NCBI GenBank assembly: GCA_964613805.1 | Contig: CAZTJF010000014.1 | Span: forward strand, 1 to 64,000 | Source: XYD12-FULL-36-8 sp964613805 | GTDB taxonomy: Bacteria > Bacteroidota > Ignavibacteria > Ignavibacteriales > Ignavibacteriaceae | DNA length: 64,000 nt | Reading direction: 5' to 3' | Shown: positions 23,912 to 32,523 of the stretch, in pieces | Layout of the letters: each line of letters starts with the position of its first letter | Position numbering within the stretch: the stretch's first letter is position 1 | Made by a program: the position numbers and the translations under genes | Notes under the pieces: model-generated | What the model was told of the DNA's origin: nothing | The model's database searches: none | The model's input: only the letters and a program-made list of their open reading frames with translations

Positions 23912-24773
23912 CCAGCATCTTCCTTAAGATTTTAATATGATTAGGATTTGAACCACAGCATCCTCCAACAAATGAAGGCAGTTTGTTAAAATACTTGTTT
24001 ACAAATTTTGCATACGATTTGGGAGTAATGTCAGTAATCAAATTTTCAGAATGATAATTTTCAGCACCTAGATTGAGATAAAATCCCCAATTAAAATCAA
24101 GTTTTAATCTGCCAATAATTTTGCTAAAAATATTTTGGGTTATACAATTGAATCCAATGGACAATGGATTCTTATCCTGAATATATTTTATTACTTCCAA
24201 TAAATTTTCACCCGAAAGCAATTTCAAATTATTGCTTACAAGCAAAGATATAACAAAAGGAACATTTTTCGTGTAACAATGATCACATATTATTTTGATT
24301 TCATCAAAATGGCTTTGGGTTTCGTTCAATACAAAGTCGCATCCATTTTTCATTAACTCATCAATGTGCTTTTTATGGTTTATTTCAAGCTGCTTCTTTG
24401 AAACTTTTCTTTTAACTTGATAACAATCTTCTGCGGGAGCATTTGAACCGGCAGTCATTACGTTGAAATATTTTGCAGCATCTTTTGCAATTTGAACAGA
24501 CGCTTTTACGAACCGTTCGAACTTAATTTTACTTTGTGAATAAACAGCAACAGGGTTTGTCCTAAAAGTATTTGTGGTTATGATATCAGCACCGGCTTTT
24601 ATATAGTTCAAGTGAATATTGTAAACGATTTCCGGATTTTTAATATTGGCTAATGATGTCCACAATTCACCTGAGGGCTTTATTCCTTTATTTTGAAGCA
24701 AGCTGCCCATTGCTCCATCCAAAAGGAGTGGTTTTTTTACTTTGCGAGCGAAAGTGAATATGTTAAAATTCAT
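23892..24773 (-). CDS. homocysteine S-methyltransferase family protein
   Basis: The 293-residue protein is a pfam02574-type homocysteine methyltransferase barrel. It begins LLLDGAMGSLLQNKG, has TTNTFRTNP near 66 and ends with the zinc site: a Cys in SIGFNCITQ near 201 and the paired Cys in VGGCCGSNPNHI near 268-279. Such proteins transfer a methyl group from S-methylmethionine, betaine or a corrinoid or folate system to homocysteine. No cobalamin-binding domain is fused, so the methyl donor is unknown. It is the first gene of the operon with ispE and the amidase. Confidence 0.88.
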   Translation of the reverse strand: MNFNIFTFARKVKKPLLLDGAMGSLLQNKGIKPSGELWTSLANIKNPEIVYNIHLNYIKAGADIITTNTFRTNPVAVYSQSKIKFERFVKASVQIAKDAAKYFNVMTAGSNAPAEDCYQVKRKVSKKQLEINHKKHIDELMKNGCDFVLNETQSHFDEIKIICDHCYTKNVPFVISLLVSNNLKLLSGENLLEVIKYIQDKNPLSIGFNCITQNIFSKIIGRLKLDFNWGFYLNLGAENYHSENLITDITPKSYAKFVNKYFNKLPSFVGGCCGSNPNHIKILRKMLDGKFNN

Positions 24774-24838
24774 AAATCTAATTTTGCTTTAACACAATAT
24801 TAAAAATTGATTGAACGATTTAATTTTAATAAGTTCTA

Positions 24839-24866
24839 TTGTCAAATCTACTAAATAAATTATTTT
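24839..24866 (+). promoter_or_regulatory. sigma70-like promoter candidate for the GT4 gene
   Basis: TTGTCA (24839-24844) and TATTTT (24861-24866) are separated by 16 bases in the 118-base divergent spacer. The start codon at 24892 would be about 20 bases from the transcription start. Confidence 0.3.
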
Positions 24867-24891
24867 TAAAGCACTATTGGACTAACCTGCT

Positions 24892-25983
24892 GTGGATCAA
24901 ATTAAAATTTTTCAGTTCAGTTTTGGTGACGGCTTTGCAGGAAGCGCTAAGATGGCTTTGCTTAGTTCCGAAGTTCTGATTCAAAAAGGATTTGATGTAA
25001 CACTTTTCGCCTCAAAAAATTCTCTTACTGCGTCACGAGCAAAATTAAAAAATATTCCACATGTTGAATTAGATTCTTCTCAAAAATTCAAACTTCTAAT
25101 TAAGCAAATAATTGATCATGCAGAAAATAAACACCCGAAAATCGTTATTTCATATCACTCGTTGGATAGAAAAGTGGGTATTGCGCTAAAGAGAAAATAT
25201 GGAAAGAAAATTGTAAACATCAGCTACAGACAAAATATGTCTGAGAGTGCGCCGATAATTGGGGCGATAATTTATAATCTTTACAATGATTATTTGATCG
25301 CTTGCAGCAATGGAGTAGGGAAGAGTTTGATTAAATCGGGAATTAGAAAAAAGAAAGTGAAAGTAATTCACAACTGCATTGAAGTGCCTGAGAATATCGA
25401 TTCAATTAGCGGGGAAGCAAATAGGAAAAAATATCCGTTTGAAGGAAAGGTTGTGCTTGGACTTTCAACATGGTTTCATAAAGAACGAAAGGGATTCGAT
25501 ATTCTCTTCAAAGCATTTACACTGCTTGATGAAAAATTTGTTTTACTCATTGTCGGAATTCCGGAAGAAATGCAGGAAGCAGTAAACCAATATGCAGAAA
25601 GTTTCGGAATAGAAAGAAAAAGAATTTTTATGCCCGGTTATGTTGATAACATTTGGGAATATTACAAAGCGATGGATACTTTTCTACTTCCATCTAGATC
25701 GGAAGGATTTTCACTTGCACTTCTCGAAGCCGCCGCTGCAAAACTGCCGCTGATTGCTTCCAACATTCCTGGTAATGATGAATTTATTGAGGATGGAAAG
25801 AACGGACTTTTATTTGAAGTTGAAAATCCAAATCAGCTTGTCGAAAAAATAAATAAGCTTGCTGAAGATAAAGCGCTAGTAAAACAATTGGCAGAGAATG
25901 CTTATGGTAAGGTCATGAATAATTTTTTGGTGAAGCATTTAGGCGATAATTTAATAAAGTTGGTGAATTGGGTTAGTCAATAG
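24892..25983 (+). CDS. family 4 glycosyltransferase
   Basis: The 363-residue protein has the GT-B fold of GT4 retaining transferases. FGDGFAGSAKMALLSSEVL near 12-30 is the N-terminal glycine loop; the C-terminal half has LSTWFHKERKGFDILFKAF near 190, a VGIPEE strand, and the donor-binding signature SRSEGFSLALLEAAAAKLPLIAS near 270-290 (E-x7-E). It would add a sugar during LPS or surface polysaccharide synthesis; donor and acceptor are unknown. The start is GTG at 24892; no ATG is better placed. No glycan cluster surrounds it. Confidence 0.9.
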   Translation: MDQIKIFQFSFGDGFAGSAKMALLSSEVLIQKGFDVTLFASKNSLTASRAKLKNIPHVELDSSQKFKLLIKQIIDHAENKHPKIVISYHSLDRKVGIALKRKYGKKIVNISYRQNMSESAPIIGAIIYNLYNDYLIACSNGVGKSLIKSGIRKKKVKVIHNCIEVPENIDSISGEANRKKYPFEGKVVLGLSTWFHKERKGFDILFKAFTLLDEKFVLLIVGIPEEMQEAVNQYAESFGIERKRIFMPGYVDNIWEYYKAMDTFLLPSRSEGFSLALLEAAAAKLPLIASNIPGNDEFIEDGKNGLLFEVENPNQLVEKINKLAEDKALVKQLAENAYGKVMNNFLVKHLGDNLIKLVNWVSQ

Positions 25984-26165
25984 TTGACTTTCTTAATTGC
26001 AGTTGTAAGAAAAGTGATAAAAAATCTCTTCAGTTATTGCTCAATTGCTTTTGTATTGATCATAATCGTAATTAATTCAATTGTATGTTTCTTAGACTGA
26101 TAAACGAATCGTCAATTTGAAATTCATCAAAAAAATAATATGTTAGCATCAAAATTTCCGGACAA

Positions 26166-26555
26166 ATGACAAAACAAGAACATATAAAGTACTGGTTATC
26201 AAGCTCACAAGAAGATTTGGAATCATCTTTTTCTATTTACAAAACTGGAAAATATATTTGGGCATTATTCATTGCACAATTATCTATTGAAAAACTGCTC
26301 AAAGCATTTTGGGTTAGAGATAATGAATCAAACTTTCCCCCAAGGGCTCACGATTTGAACAGAATTGCTAATGAAACTACTTTGGTTTTTTCTGATAAGG
26401 AGAAAGAGTTTTTGGCTGAGGTTTCATCATTCAACATTGAAGTACGGTATCCTGATTATAAAAATCTTTTTGTACAAAAATGCACTAAAGAATTTACGGA
26501 CAAATATCTAAACGAGATAAAGGAATTTATTGAATGTATTCGAAAGAAAATATAG
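26166..26555 (+). CDS. HEPN-domain protein
   Basis: The 129-residue all-helical protein belongs to the COG2250 HEPN group: the helix YIWALFIAQLSIEKLLKAFWV (about 28-48), then FPPRAHDLNRIA and the SSFNIEVRYPDYKNLF segment near 89-104. Its stop overlaps the following nucleotidyltransferase start by 22 bases, the standard HEPN-MNT order. In HepT toxins the RNase motif is R-x4-6-H; here Arg97 is followed by YPDYKNLFVQK with no His, so RNase activity is doubtful. It may be an inactive or substrate-binding HEPN. The ATG at 26166 follows a G-rich site (CCGGAC). Confidence 0.88.
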   Translation: MTKQEHIKYWLSSSQEDLESSFSIYKTGKYIWALFIAQLSIEKLLKAFWVRDNESNFPPRAHDLNRIANETTLVFSDKEKEFLAEVSSFNIEVRYPDYKNLFVQKCTKEFTDKYLNEIKEFIECIRKKI

Positions 26556-26845
26556 AAATTATCATTCGCAATTTTTTAGACGCTATTCGAAATGAAATAC
26601 ACATAGATGGAGTTTACCTTTTTGGTTCTTATGCAAAAGGAACTCCAGCTAAATATAGTGATATTGACTTAGCTATTGTATCAAGAGATTTTGAGGGGAT
26701 ACGATTTTTTGATAGGAAGCGATTAATTAAATACTTAGTGAAAGTTAATACCGATATCCAACTTCATCCATTCAAAACAGAAGATTTCACAACTGATGAT
26801 CCTTTTGTGGAAGAAATAATTAGAACAGGCATAAGAGTCAACTAG
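26534..26845 (+). CDS. MNT-type nucleotidyltransferase
   Basis: The 103-residue minimal nucleotidyltransferase has the catalytic motif GSYAKGTPAKYSDIDLAIV near 32-50, that is GS-x10-D-x-D, with both Asp residues present. Proteins of this size pair with HEPN partners; MntA antitoxins AMPylate their HepT toxin. It overlaps the HEPN gene by 22 bases and its stop overlaps the convergent GT9 gene end by 8 bases. The catalytic residues are intact, so modification of the HEPN partner or another substrate is plausible. Confidence 0.9.
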   Translation: MYSKENIEIIIRNFLDAIRNEIHIDGVYLFGSYAKGTPAKYSDIDLAIVSRDFEGIRFFDRKRLIKYLVKVNTDIQLHPFKTEDFTTDDPFVEEIIRTGIRVN

Positions 26846-27854
26846 TTGTTGTTAGTCCTAAAATCTTTTTCACCTTCGTCAGGATCATTTCAACCGGCAA
26901 CTGCATCATACACTCATGATTGTAAGGACATTCAAGCTTATTGCAAATTATACAATGCAAATCTTCTTTAATCACATAATCAGAGTTTAGGGAGTAAGGT
27001 CCATGTGCTTTTGGATTTGTTGGACCAAAAATTCCGAGTGTTGGAACACCCAACGCTGCTGAGATATGCATTGGTCCCGAATCGTTAGCTATAACTACAT
27101 CGCAGTTTTTAATTAATGCACTAAGCTTTCCAATTTTAACTTCGGGAATTAGTACAGCATCTTCCTTTAAATTGGTTTTTATAAAGTTTGCATCGCTTTC
27201 ATCTCCAGGTCCCCAAAGAATTAAAAAAACCACATCATACTCTTGTTGAATAGCATTGCAAATCTCAACCCACTTGCTTGCATCGCATCTTTTGGAAGCC
27301 CAGCCGCCGGAAGGAATAATTCCAACTATTTTTTTGCCCGCTGGCAAATTCATTTTGATAAATTGTTGTGCCCAATTATTTTCTTCTTCACTTACATAAA
27401 AATGAATTCTCTTTGAAGTGATTTCGATTCCAAGCGCTTTTAGTAACTCCAAATTATGTTCGGCGGCGTGATGTTCACCTTTTTTTGAAGTTCCCAAAAT
27501 ATTATAGGCATATCTTCTTCCACGATAGGAAAATCCAACTCTATATTTAGAATGAGTCAAAAATGTAATTTGTGCCGAACGTGGATTTGACCAAAGATCA
27601 ATTATCATATCATACTTTTCTTTTCGCAGTCTTGCAGCAACCTTCAAAACAAATTCAGTTTTTTCCATCGTTTGAACTTTTGCAACAAGTGAATTGTTAG
27701 CCAGGGCATCTTTTGCGAATGTTTCTGTCAAGTAGTGTATGTTAGCAGATGGAAAAGATATTCTTAAATCATCAAGGATTATGGTTGAGAGAACAATATC
27801 CCCAATCCCGCGGGGTTTGACTAGAAGTATCTTTTTAATGTCTTTAAAATTCAT
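26838..27854 (-). CDS. GT9 glycosyltransferase (heptosyltransferase-like)
   Basis: The mature frame is about 338 residues, beginning MNFKDIKKILLVKPRGIGDIVL, the normal start of ADP-heptose:LPS heptosyltransferases. IPSGGWASKRCDASKW near 182 and IANDSGPMHISAALGVPTLGIFGPTNPKAHGPY near 258-290 (the D-x-GP-x-H signature) identify family 9. It adds a heptose-like sugar to the LPS core. An upstream in-frame extension to 27953 encodes 33 low-complexity residues from a repeat array, so I place the start at 27854. Four Cys residues near the C-terminus (CIICNKLECPYNHEC) are an unusual cluster and may bind a metal. Confidence 0.9.
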   Translation of the reverse strand: MNFKDIKKILLVKPRGIGDIVLSTIILDDLRISFPSANIHYLTETFAKDALANNSLVAKVQTMEKTEFVLKVAARLRKEKYDMIIDLWSNPRSAQITFLTHSKYRVGFSYRGRRYAYNILGTSKKGEHHAAEHNLELLKALGIEITSKRIHFYVSEEENNWAQQFIKMNLPAGKKIVGIIPSGGWASKRCDASKWVEICNAIQQEYDVVFLILWGPGDESDANFIKTNLKEDAVLIPEVKIGKLSALIKNCDVVIANDSGPMHISAALGVPTLGIFGPTNPKAHGPYSLNSDYVIKEDLHCIICNKLECPYNHECMMQLPVEMILTKVKKILGLTTTS

Positions 27855-27880
27855 CAATGACAAAACTTTTTTATGTGCAT

Positions 27881-28024
27881 AAGTTTGATTGTTTAATTGT
27901 TGCATTGTTAAATTGTTTTTGTTGTAAAGAGAGTTGCAATTTGTTCCAGACATTCAGCCATTCATAAACAGGACGATATAACTGTTTAGCAATTTGACCA
28001 TTTAGCAATTGAGCAATTTAGCAG
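27881..28024. repeat. degenerate AT-rich repeat arrays
   Basis: 27881-27917 consists of reiterated TTGTTTAATTG-like words and 27984-28024 of TTTAGCAATT-like words, both about 10-16 bases per unit and imperfect. The two arrays are roughly inverted relative to each other. Together they fill the space between GT9 and polA. Confidence 0.5.
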
Positions 28025-28067
28025 TAGAACAATTCAACCAACCACCAATAACCAATGACCAACTCCC

Positions 28068-30857
28068 TCAATGTGCATCTAGCCAATTCTCTCCAACTCC
28101 AGTATCAACATGAATTGGAACATTAAGTGGTAACGCTTTCTCCATTAATTTTTTTATCATTGGAGTTACTTCACTAATCTCATCTTTGTGAGTATCAAAA
28201 ACTAATTCATCGTGCACTTGAAGAAGCATTTTAGTTTTATACTTACCTTTCTTCAACTCATGATAAATATTTATCATCGCAAGCTTGATCATATCTGCGG
28301 CAGTTCCTTGAATCGGCATGTTAATAGCAACTCGTTCTTCGAACTGACGTACAACTCTATTGTTGCTATTGATATTTCTTAAAAATCTTCTTCTATTCAG
28401 AAGAGTTTCAGCATAACCTTTTTCTTTTGCTCTGGCAATGGAATCATCCATAAAACTTTTTACTCGATTGTAAGTCGCAAAATATTTCTCAATAATTTCT
28501 TTTGCAGCAGATTGAGTAATTCCAAGCCGCGTCTTCAAACCAAACGGACCAATGCCGTATAGAATTCCAAAATTAACTTCTTTAGCTTTTCTTCTCATAT
28601 CAGCAGTTACATCTTTTGGCGAGACCATGAAGACTTGAGCAGCGGTGCTTCTGTGAATATCCTCATTGTTCTTAAATGCTTTTATCAACCCCTCATCGTT
28701 GGAAAGACTCGCTAAAATTCGAAGTTCAATCTGACTGTAATCAGCGCTTAAAATAAGATAATTTTTATCCCTTGGAATAAATGCTTTTCTAATTTCTTTT
28801 CCGCGTTCAGTTCTTATCGGAATGTTTTGCAAATTAGGATTGATGCTTGATAACCTTCCAGTAGATGCCACTGTTTGATTATAATCTGTGTGGATTCTTC
28901 CTGTCGAAGATTCAATCAAAGTCGGCAGCGAATCGGTATAAGTTGATTTCAGTTTTGATATTTGTCTGTAATCAAGAATCATATCAATAACTTCATGCTC
29001 ACCTCTAAGATTTTCGAGAGAGCGAGCATCAGTTGAAAATCCTGTTTTAGTTTTTTTGCCCGATTGCAATCCTAATTTGTTGAATAGAATTTCTTGAAGC
29101 TGTTTGGGCGAATTTATATTAAATTCAACTCCGCTGCTTTTGTAAATTTGGTTTGTATAATTATCAAGAAGGATTTGTAAATCTTTGCTGAGAGCACCTA
29201 GAGCTTCAGTATCAACTTTTATTCCAGTTTGCTCCATATCATGAAGCACTTCAACAAGGGGAAATTCAACTTCATAAGCAAGCTTAGTAAGATTTTCTTT
29301 TTCAATTTCTTTACTTAGTTTTTCATAAAGTCTGAAGGTGATATCAGCGTCTTCGCAAGAATAATCTGATAGGGATGTGAGATCAACTTCAAATATTTTT
29401 GCTGAATCTTTTTTAACATCGAGCAAACTTGAAAGAGGAATTGGTTTATATCCAAGATATTTTTGTGCGAGATCATCCATTCCATGCTTCTGATCGGGAT
29501 CTAAACAATAGCTGGCAAGCATTGTGTCGAAGTAGAAACTCTTTACTTCAATTCCGATACTTTTCATAACAGCAATATCGTACTTTCCATTCTGACAGAC
29601 CTTTTTGATTTTTTTATTTTCTAAAATCGGTTTAAATAATTTTATAAACTCTTTCACATGTAAACGATCGGATAAATTATTTGCGAACAATCCTTCAACT
29701 TCTTCAAAGGGATTTATTGCAATAAAAAAACCTTCGTTAGGTTTAGTTGAAAAGGAAACTCCCGCAATCTTTAGTTGAAATTGGTTGAGTCCATCTGTTT
29801 CAGTATCAAATACAAAAAGTTTGGTCTTGCTTAATTTTTCCGCAAGAATTTTTGCACTTTTCAAATCATTGATCAGTTCATATTTTACTTTTGATTTGTC
29901 AAATTCAAGTTTATCGCTTGTAAGTTCTTCAACTACTTTCGTTTCTTCTTGAACTCTTTTTTCGGTTTGTGGTTTAACAGAAGAGAAAAAATTAGTAACC
30001 TTGCTATAAAATGTTCTGAATTCAAGCTCCAAACAAAGGGGTTTGAGTTTGTCAAAATCCGGAGGAGTGAGTTTAGCATGTTCAAAATCAAATTGAATTG
30101 GGACTTCACAATTAATTGTCGCTAACCTTTTCGAAAGAAATGCGTTCTCTTTACTTGCTAGTAATTTATTTCTAAGCGATTCTTTTTCTATTTCATCAAT
30201 ATGCTTGTAAAGATTTTCAACGCTGCCATATTTTTGAATAAGCGGAGTTGCGGTTTTCGGTCCTACTCCGGCAACACCGGGAATATCATCCGAAGCATCG
30301 CCAACCAGTGCGAGATAATCAATCATATGTTTAGGTTCGAATCCGTATACTTCTTTTACCTTTTCCACATCGAACACTAAAAAATCATCATTGCTTTTAC
30401 CTGGTTTAAGTACTTTCACCTTATCGTCCACAAGCTGGTTCATGTCCTTGTCAGGAGTTATAACATAAGAATCATATCCAAGCTCTGTTGCTTCTCGTAC
30501 TGCTGTACCAATCAAATCATCCGCTTCATATCTTGGTAGAATATATAGCGGAATGTTCATTGCTTCTACGATTTCCTTAATTCTTCCAATTTGGGGAATC
30601 ATATCATCAGGCATTGCAAGGCGAGAACTTTTGTATTCTTTGTACTCTTCGTGACGGAAAGTTTTTTCTTTTGAATCGGAAGCAACGGCTAGATAATCCG
30701 GTTTTGTATCTTCTAATATTCTAATTAGCTGACTTACAAATCCAAATACTGCGGATGTTGGTTCACCTTTCGCAGTTGTTAGCGGGCGGCTGATGAAGGC
30801 AAAATAAGCTTTGTATGCCAAAGCCATTGCATCTATGATTACGAATTTTTTAGTCAT
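28068..30857 (-). CDS. polA: DNA polymerase I
   Basis: The 929-residue enzyme fills gaps and removes RNA primers. Residues 1-290 form the 5'-3' exonuclease (DAMALAYKAYF, YEADDLIGTA, DKDMNQLV, LVGDASDDIPGVAGVGPKTA). The 3'-5' proofreading domain near 345-510 retains VFDTETDGLN, QNGKYDIAVM and CEDADITFRLYE. The polymerase domain has TGRLSSINPNLQNIPIR, motif A DYSQIELRIL, motif B RRKAKEVNFGILYG and motif C LQVHDELVFD. All three activities look intact. It stands alone on the - strand with a repeat in its upstream region. Confidence 0.98.
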   Translation of the reverse strand: MTKKFVIIDAMALAYKAYFAFISRPLTTAKGEPTSAVFGFVSQLIRILEDTKPDYLAVASDSKEKTFRHEEYKEYKSSRLAMPDDMIPQIGRIKEIVEAMNIPLYILPRYEADDLIGTAVREATELGYDSYVITPDKDMNQLVDDKVKVLKPGKSNDDFLVFDVEKVKEVYGFEPKHMIDYLALVGDASDDIPGVAGVGPKTATPLIQKYGSVENLYKHIDEIEKESLRNKLLASKENAFLSKRLATINCEVPIQFDFEHAKLTPPDFDKLKPLCLELEFRTFYSKVTNFFSSVKPQTEKRVQEETKVVEELTSDKLEFDKSKVKYELINDLKSAKILAEKLSKTKLFVFDTETDGLNQFQLKIAGVSFSTKPNEGFFIAINPFEEVEGLFANNLSDRLHVKEFIKLFKPILENKKIKKVCQNGKYDIAVMKSIGIEVKSFYFDTMLASYCLDPDQKHGMDDLAQKYLGYKPIPLSSLLDVKKDSAKIFEVDLTSLSDYSCEDADITFRLYEKLSKEIEKENLTKLAYEVEFPLVEVLHDMEQTGIKVDTEALGALSKDLQILLDNYTNQIYKSSGVEFNINSPKQLQEILFNKLGLQSGKKTKTGFSTDARSLENLRGEHEVIDMILDYRQISKLKSTYTDSLPTLIESSTGRIHTDYNQTVASTGRLSSINPNLQNIPIRTERGKEIRKAFIPRDKNYLILSADYSQIELRILASLSNDEGLIKAFKNNEDIHRSTAAQVFMVSPKDVTADMRRKAKEVNFGILYGIGPFGLKTRLGITQSAAKEIIEKYFATYNRVKSFMDDSIARAKEKGYAETLLNRRRFLRNINSNNRVVRQFEERVAINMPIQGTAADMIKLAMINIYHELKKGKYKTKMLLQVHDELVFDTHKDEISEVTPMIKKLMEKALPLNVPIHVDTGVGENWLDAH

Positions 30858-30904
30858 GAAAATCCTTAAATGATTTTAGGAACATTATGAAATGTATTCT
30901 TTAC

Positions 30905-30950
30905 ACCTAGCGGCTTTGCGTGAAATATTTTCTCGCCAAGACGCCAAGAA
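30905..30950. repeat. dispersed intergenic repeat upstream of polA
   Basis: The segment contains GGCTTTGCGTGAAA and CTCGCCAAGACGCCAAGAA, words that I recognise from a degenerate intergenic repeat (variants of CGCCAAGACGCCAAG) in many unrelated bacteria. It occupies most of the 110-base gap between polA and the APC gene. Confidence 0.5.
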
Positions 30951-30967
30951 TATTATTTCATATATCC

Positions 30968-32398
30968 TCACGATGAAATATTACTTGATGAATTATTTCT
31001 ACCATAATACTTCCAATAGAGATAAATAGGCAAACCAAGCAAAATTAAAATTGATCCCATCGCTGCATCTTTTGTATCTGACACTAATGAATTAACTAAA
31101 AATAAAAATGAAAATATCACAAATATTGCGGGTACAATCGGATATCCCCAAACTTTATAAGGACGATTAACTTCCGGCATTTTCTTTCTTAAAACAAATA
31201 CTCCTGCAGCACCGAGCATGTAGAATAACCATGCTGCAAAAATTACGTAATCGGAAATTGTATCGAATGATCCTGTTAGAACTAACACACACGACCACAA
31301 TCCCTGGATGACTAACGAAACATGAGGTGTTCCAAATTTTGGATGAATTTTACCAAGCGGTGAGAAAAACAATTTATCTCTTGCCATTGCAAACTGGACT
31401 CTTGCTGTCGCAAGAATGCTTCCATTCAAAGCGCCAAAAGTTGAGACGATAACTGCAATCGAAATTATTGATGCACCATTCACACCAAATATTTTTTCTG
31501 CGGCGGTTGCGGCAACTAACGGCGATTTTGACATCTCCTCAATTGGAAGTACATAAAGAAATGCAATGTTGATTAAGACATAAACTGCGATTACAATTAA
31601 TGTTCCATAAAGCAATGCTAAAGGAACATTCCTTTGTGGATTTTTAACTTCGCCTGCTACAAAAGTAACATTATTCCACCCATCATAAGCCCAAAAAGCT
31701 CCAGCCAATGCTAAACCAATTACTGCAATTATATTTGTCATCGTTTCATTTGGTATATGAAAACCAGAGTAAACATTTGCGAAGCTGCCTTGTCCAAAAG
31801 TGAAGAGGAGTATGGCTAAAATTATTATCGAGGCAATTTTTATGAATGTAACGATGGTCTGTACAATTCCACCAAATACAACTCCCAAATAATTTACTCC
31901 TGTTAAAAAGAGAATGCAGAGAATAGCAACTGCTTTTGTTCCAAAGTCGAGAAAAGGATAAATTTTGCCAACGAAGGGCATGAATACCGAAAAATCCTGA
32001 AATGATTGAGGTAACTGCGGATACTTGAAAAAATATCCGAGGTATTCTGCAAATACATAAGCAATTGCGGCTTGACTTCCGGTTTGAATGACTGCAAATA
32101 TTGACCAGCCGTACAAGAAAGCTGTGAAGTCTCCATACATTTTTCTGAAGTAAACATATTGCCCGCCAGTTGCATCAATCATTCCTGCAATTTCAGCATT
32201 AGTCAATGCACCGATGAATGTGATCAGTCCAGCAACAATCCAAACAGTAATTAATAACTCTGGGGACATGAGTTGACCAGCCATCGTGGCGGGTTTCCTG
32301 AAAATACCTGAACCAATCATTGAACCGGCGACAATCATTATTGCCGCTGTCAATCCTAAACCACGAATTAGATGAGTTTTCTTTGGGCGAGTTTCCAT
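30968..32398 (-). CDS. APC-family amino acid permease
   Basis: The protein of about 476 residues belongs to the amino acid-polyamine-organocation family, closest in look to the LAT-type exchangers. The first membrane segment has AAIMIVAGSMIGSGIFRKPA, the conserved substrate-backbone binding motif GSGIF; TM6 carries FWAYDGWNNVTFVAGEVKNPQRN. About 12 segments follow. I start it at METRPKKTH (32398); an in-frame TTG at 32443 would add 15 unlike residues. It is transcribed divergently from the SLC1-type transporter 125 bases away. Confidence 0.88.
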   Translation of the reverse strand: METRPKKTHLIRGLGLTAAIMIVAGSMIGSGIFRKPATMAGQLMSPELLITVWIVAGLITFIGALTNAEIAGMIDATGGQYVYFRKMYGDFTAFLYGWSIFAVIQTGSQAAIAYVFAEYLGYFFKYPQLPQSFQDFSVFMPFVGKIYPFLDFGTKAVAILCILFLTGVNYLGVVFGGIVQTIVTFIKIASIIILAILLFTFGQGSFANVYSGFHIPNETMTNIIAVIGLALAGAFWAYDGWNNVTFVAGEVKNPQRNVPLALLYGTLIVIAVYVLINIAFLYVLPIEEMSKSPLVAATAAEKIFGVNGASIISIAVIVSTFGALNGSILATARVQFAMARDKLFFSPLGKIHPKFGTPHVSLVIQGLWSCVLVLTGSFDTISDYVIFAAWLFYMLGAAGVFVLRKKMPEVNRPYKVWGYPIVPAIFVIFSFLFLVNSLVSDTKDAAMGSILILLGLPIYLYWKYYGRNNSSSNISS

Positions 32399-32523
32399 CA
32401 ATACTTTCTGCATTTTGTTAAATTGAAAATAAAGATTACTCAAGTTAATTCAAAAGATAAGTATCTAATAAATTAATTTTCCTAAAGGAATTATAAATCA
32501 TTTTTTATATTTTAACCGCCGCT

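Noticed and set aside
26166..26845. Classical MntA-HepT toxin-antitoxin system
   Set aside because: The layout fits, but the R-x4-6-H RNase motif is not visible in the HEPN protein, so I call only a HEPN-MNT pair.
27855..27953. 33-codon N-terminal extension of the GT9 gene
   Set aside because: The residues come from a degenerate repeat array and precede the normal family start.
27881..28024. CRISPR-like array
   Set aside because: Units are imperfect, about 10-16 bases long, with no regular spacers, and no cas genes are in the window.
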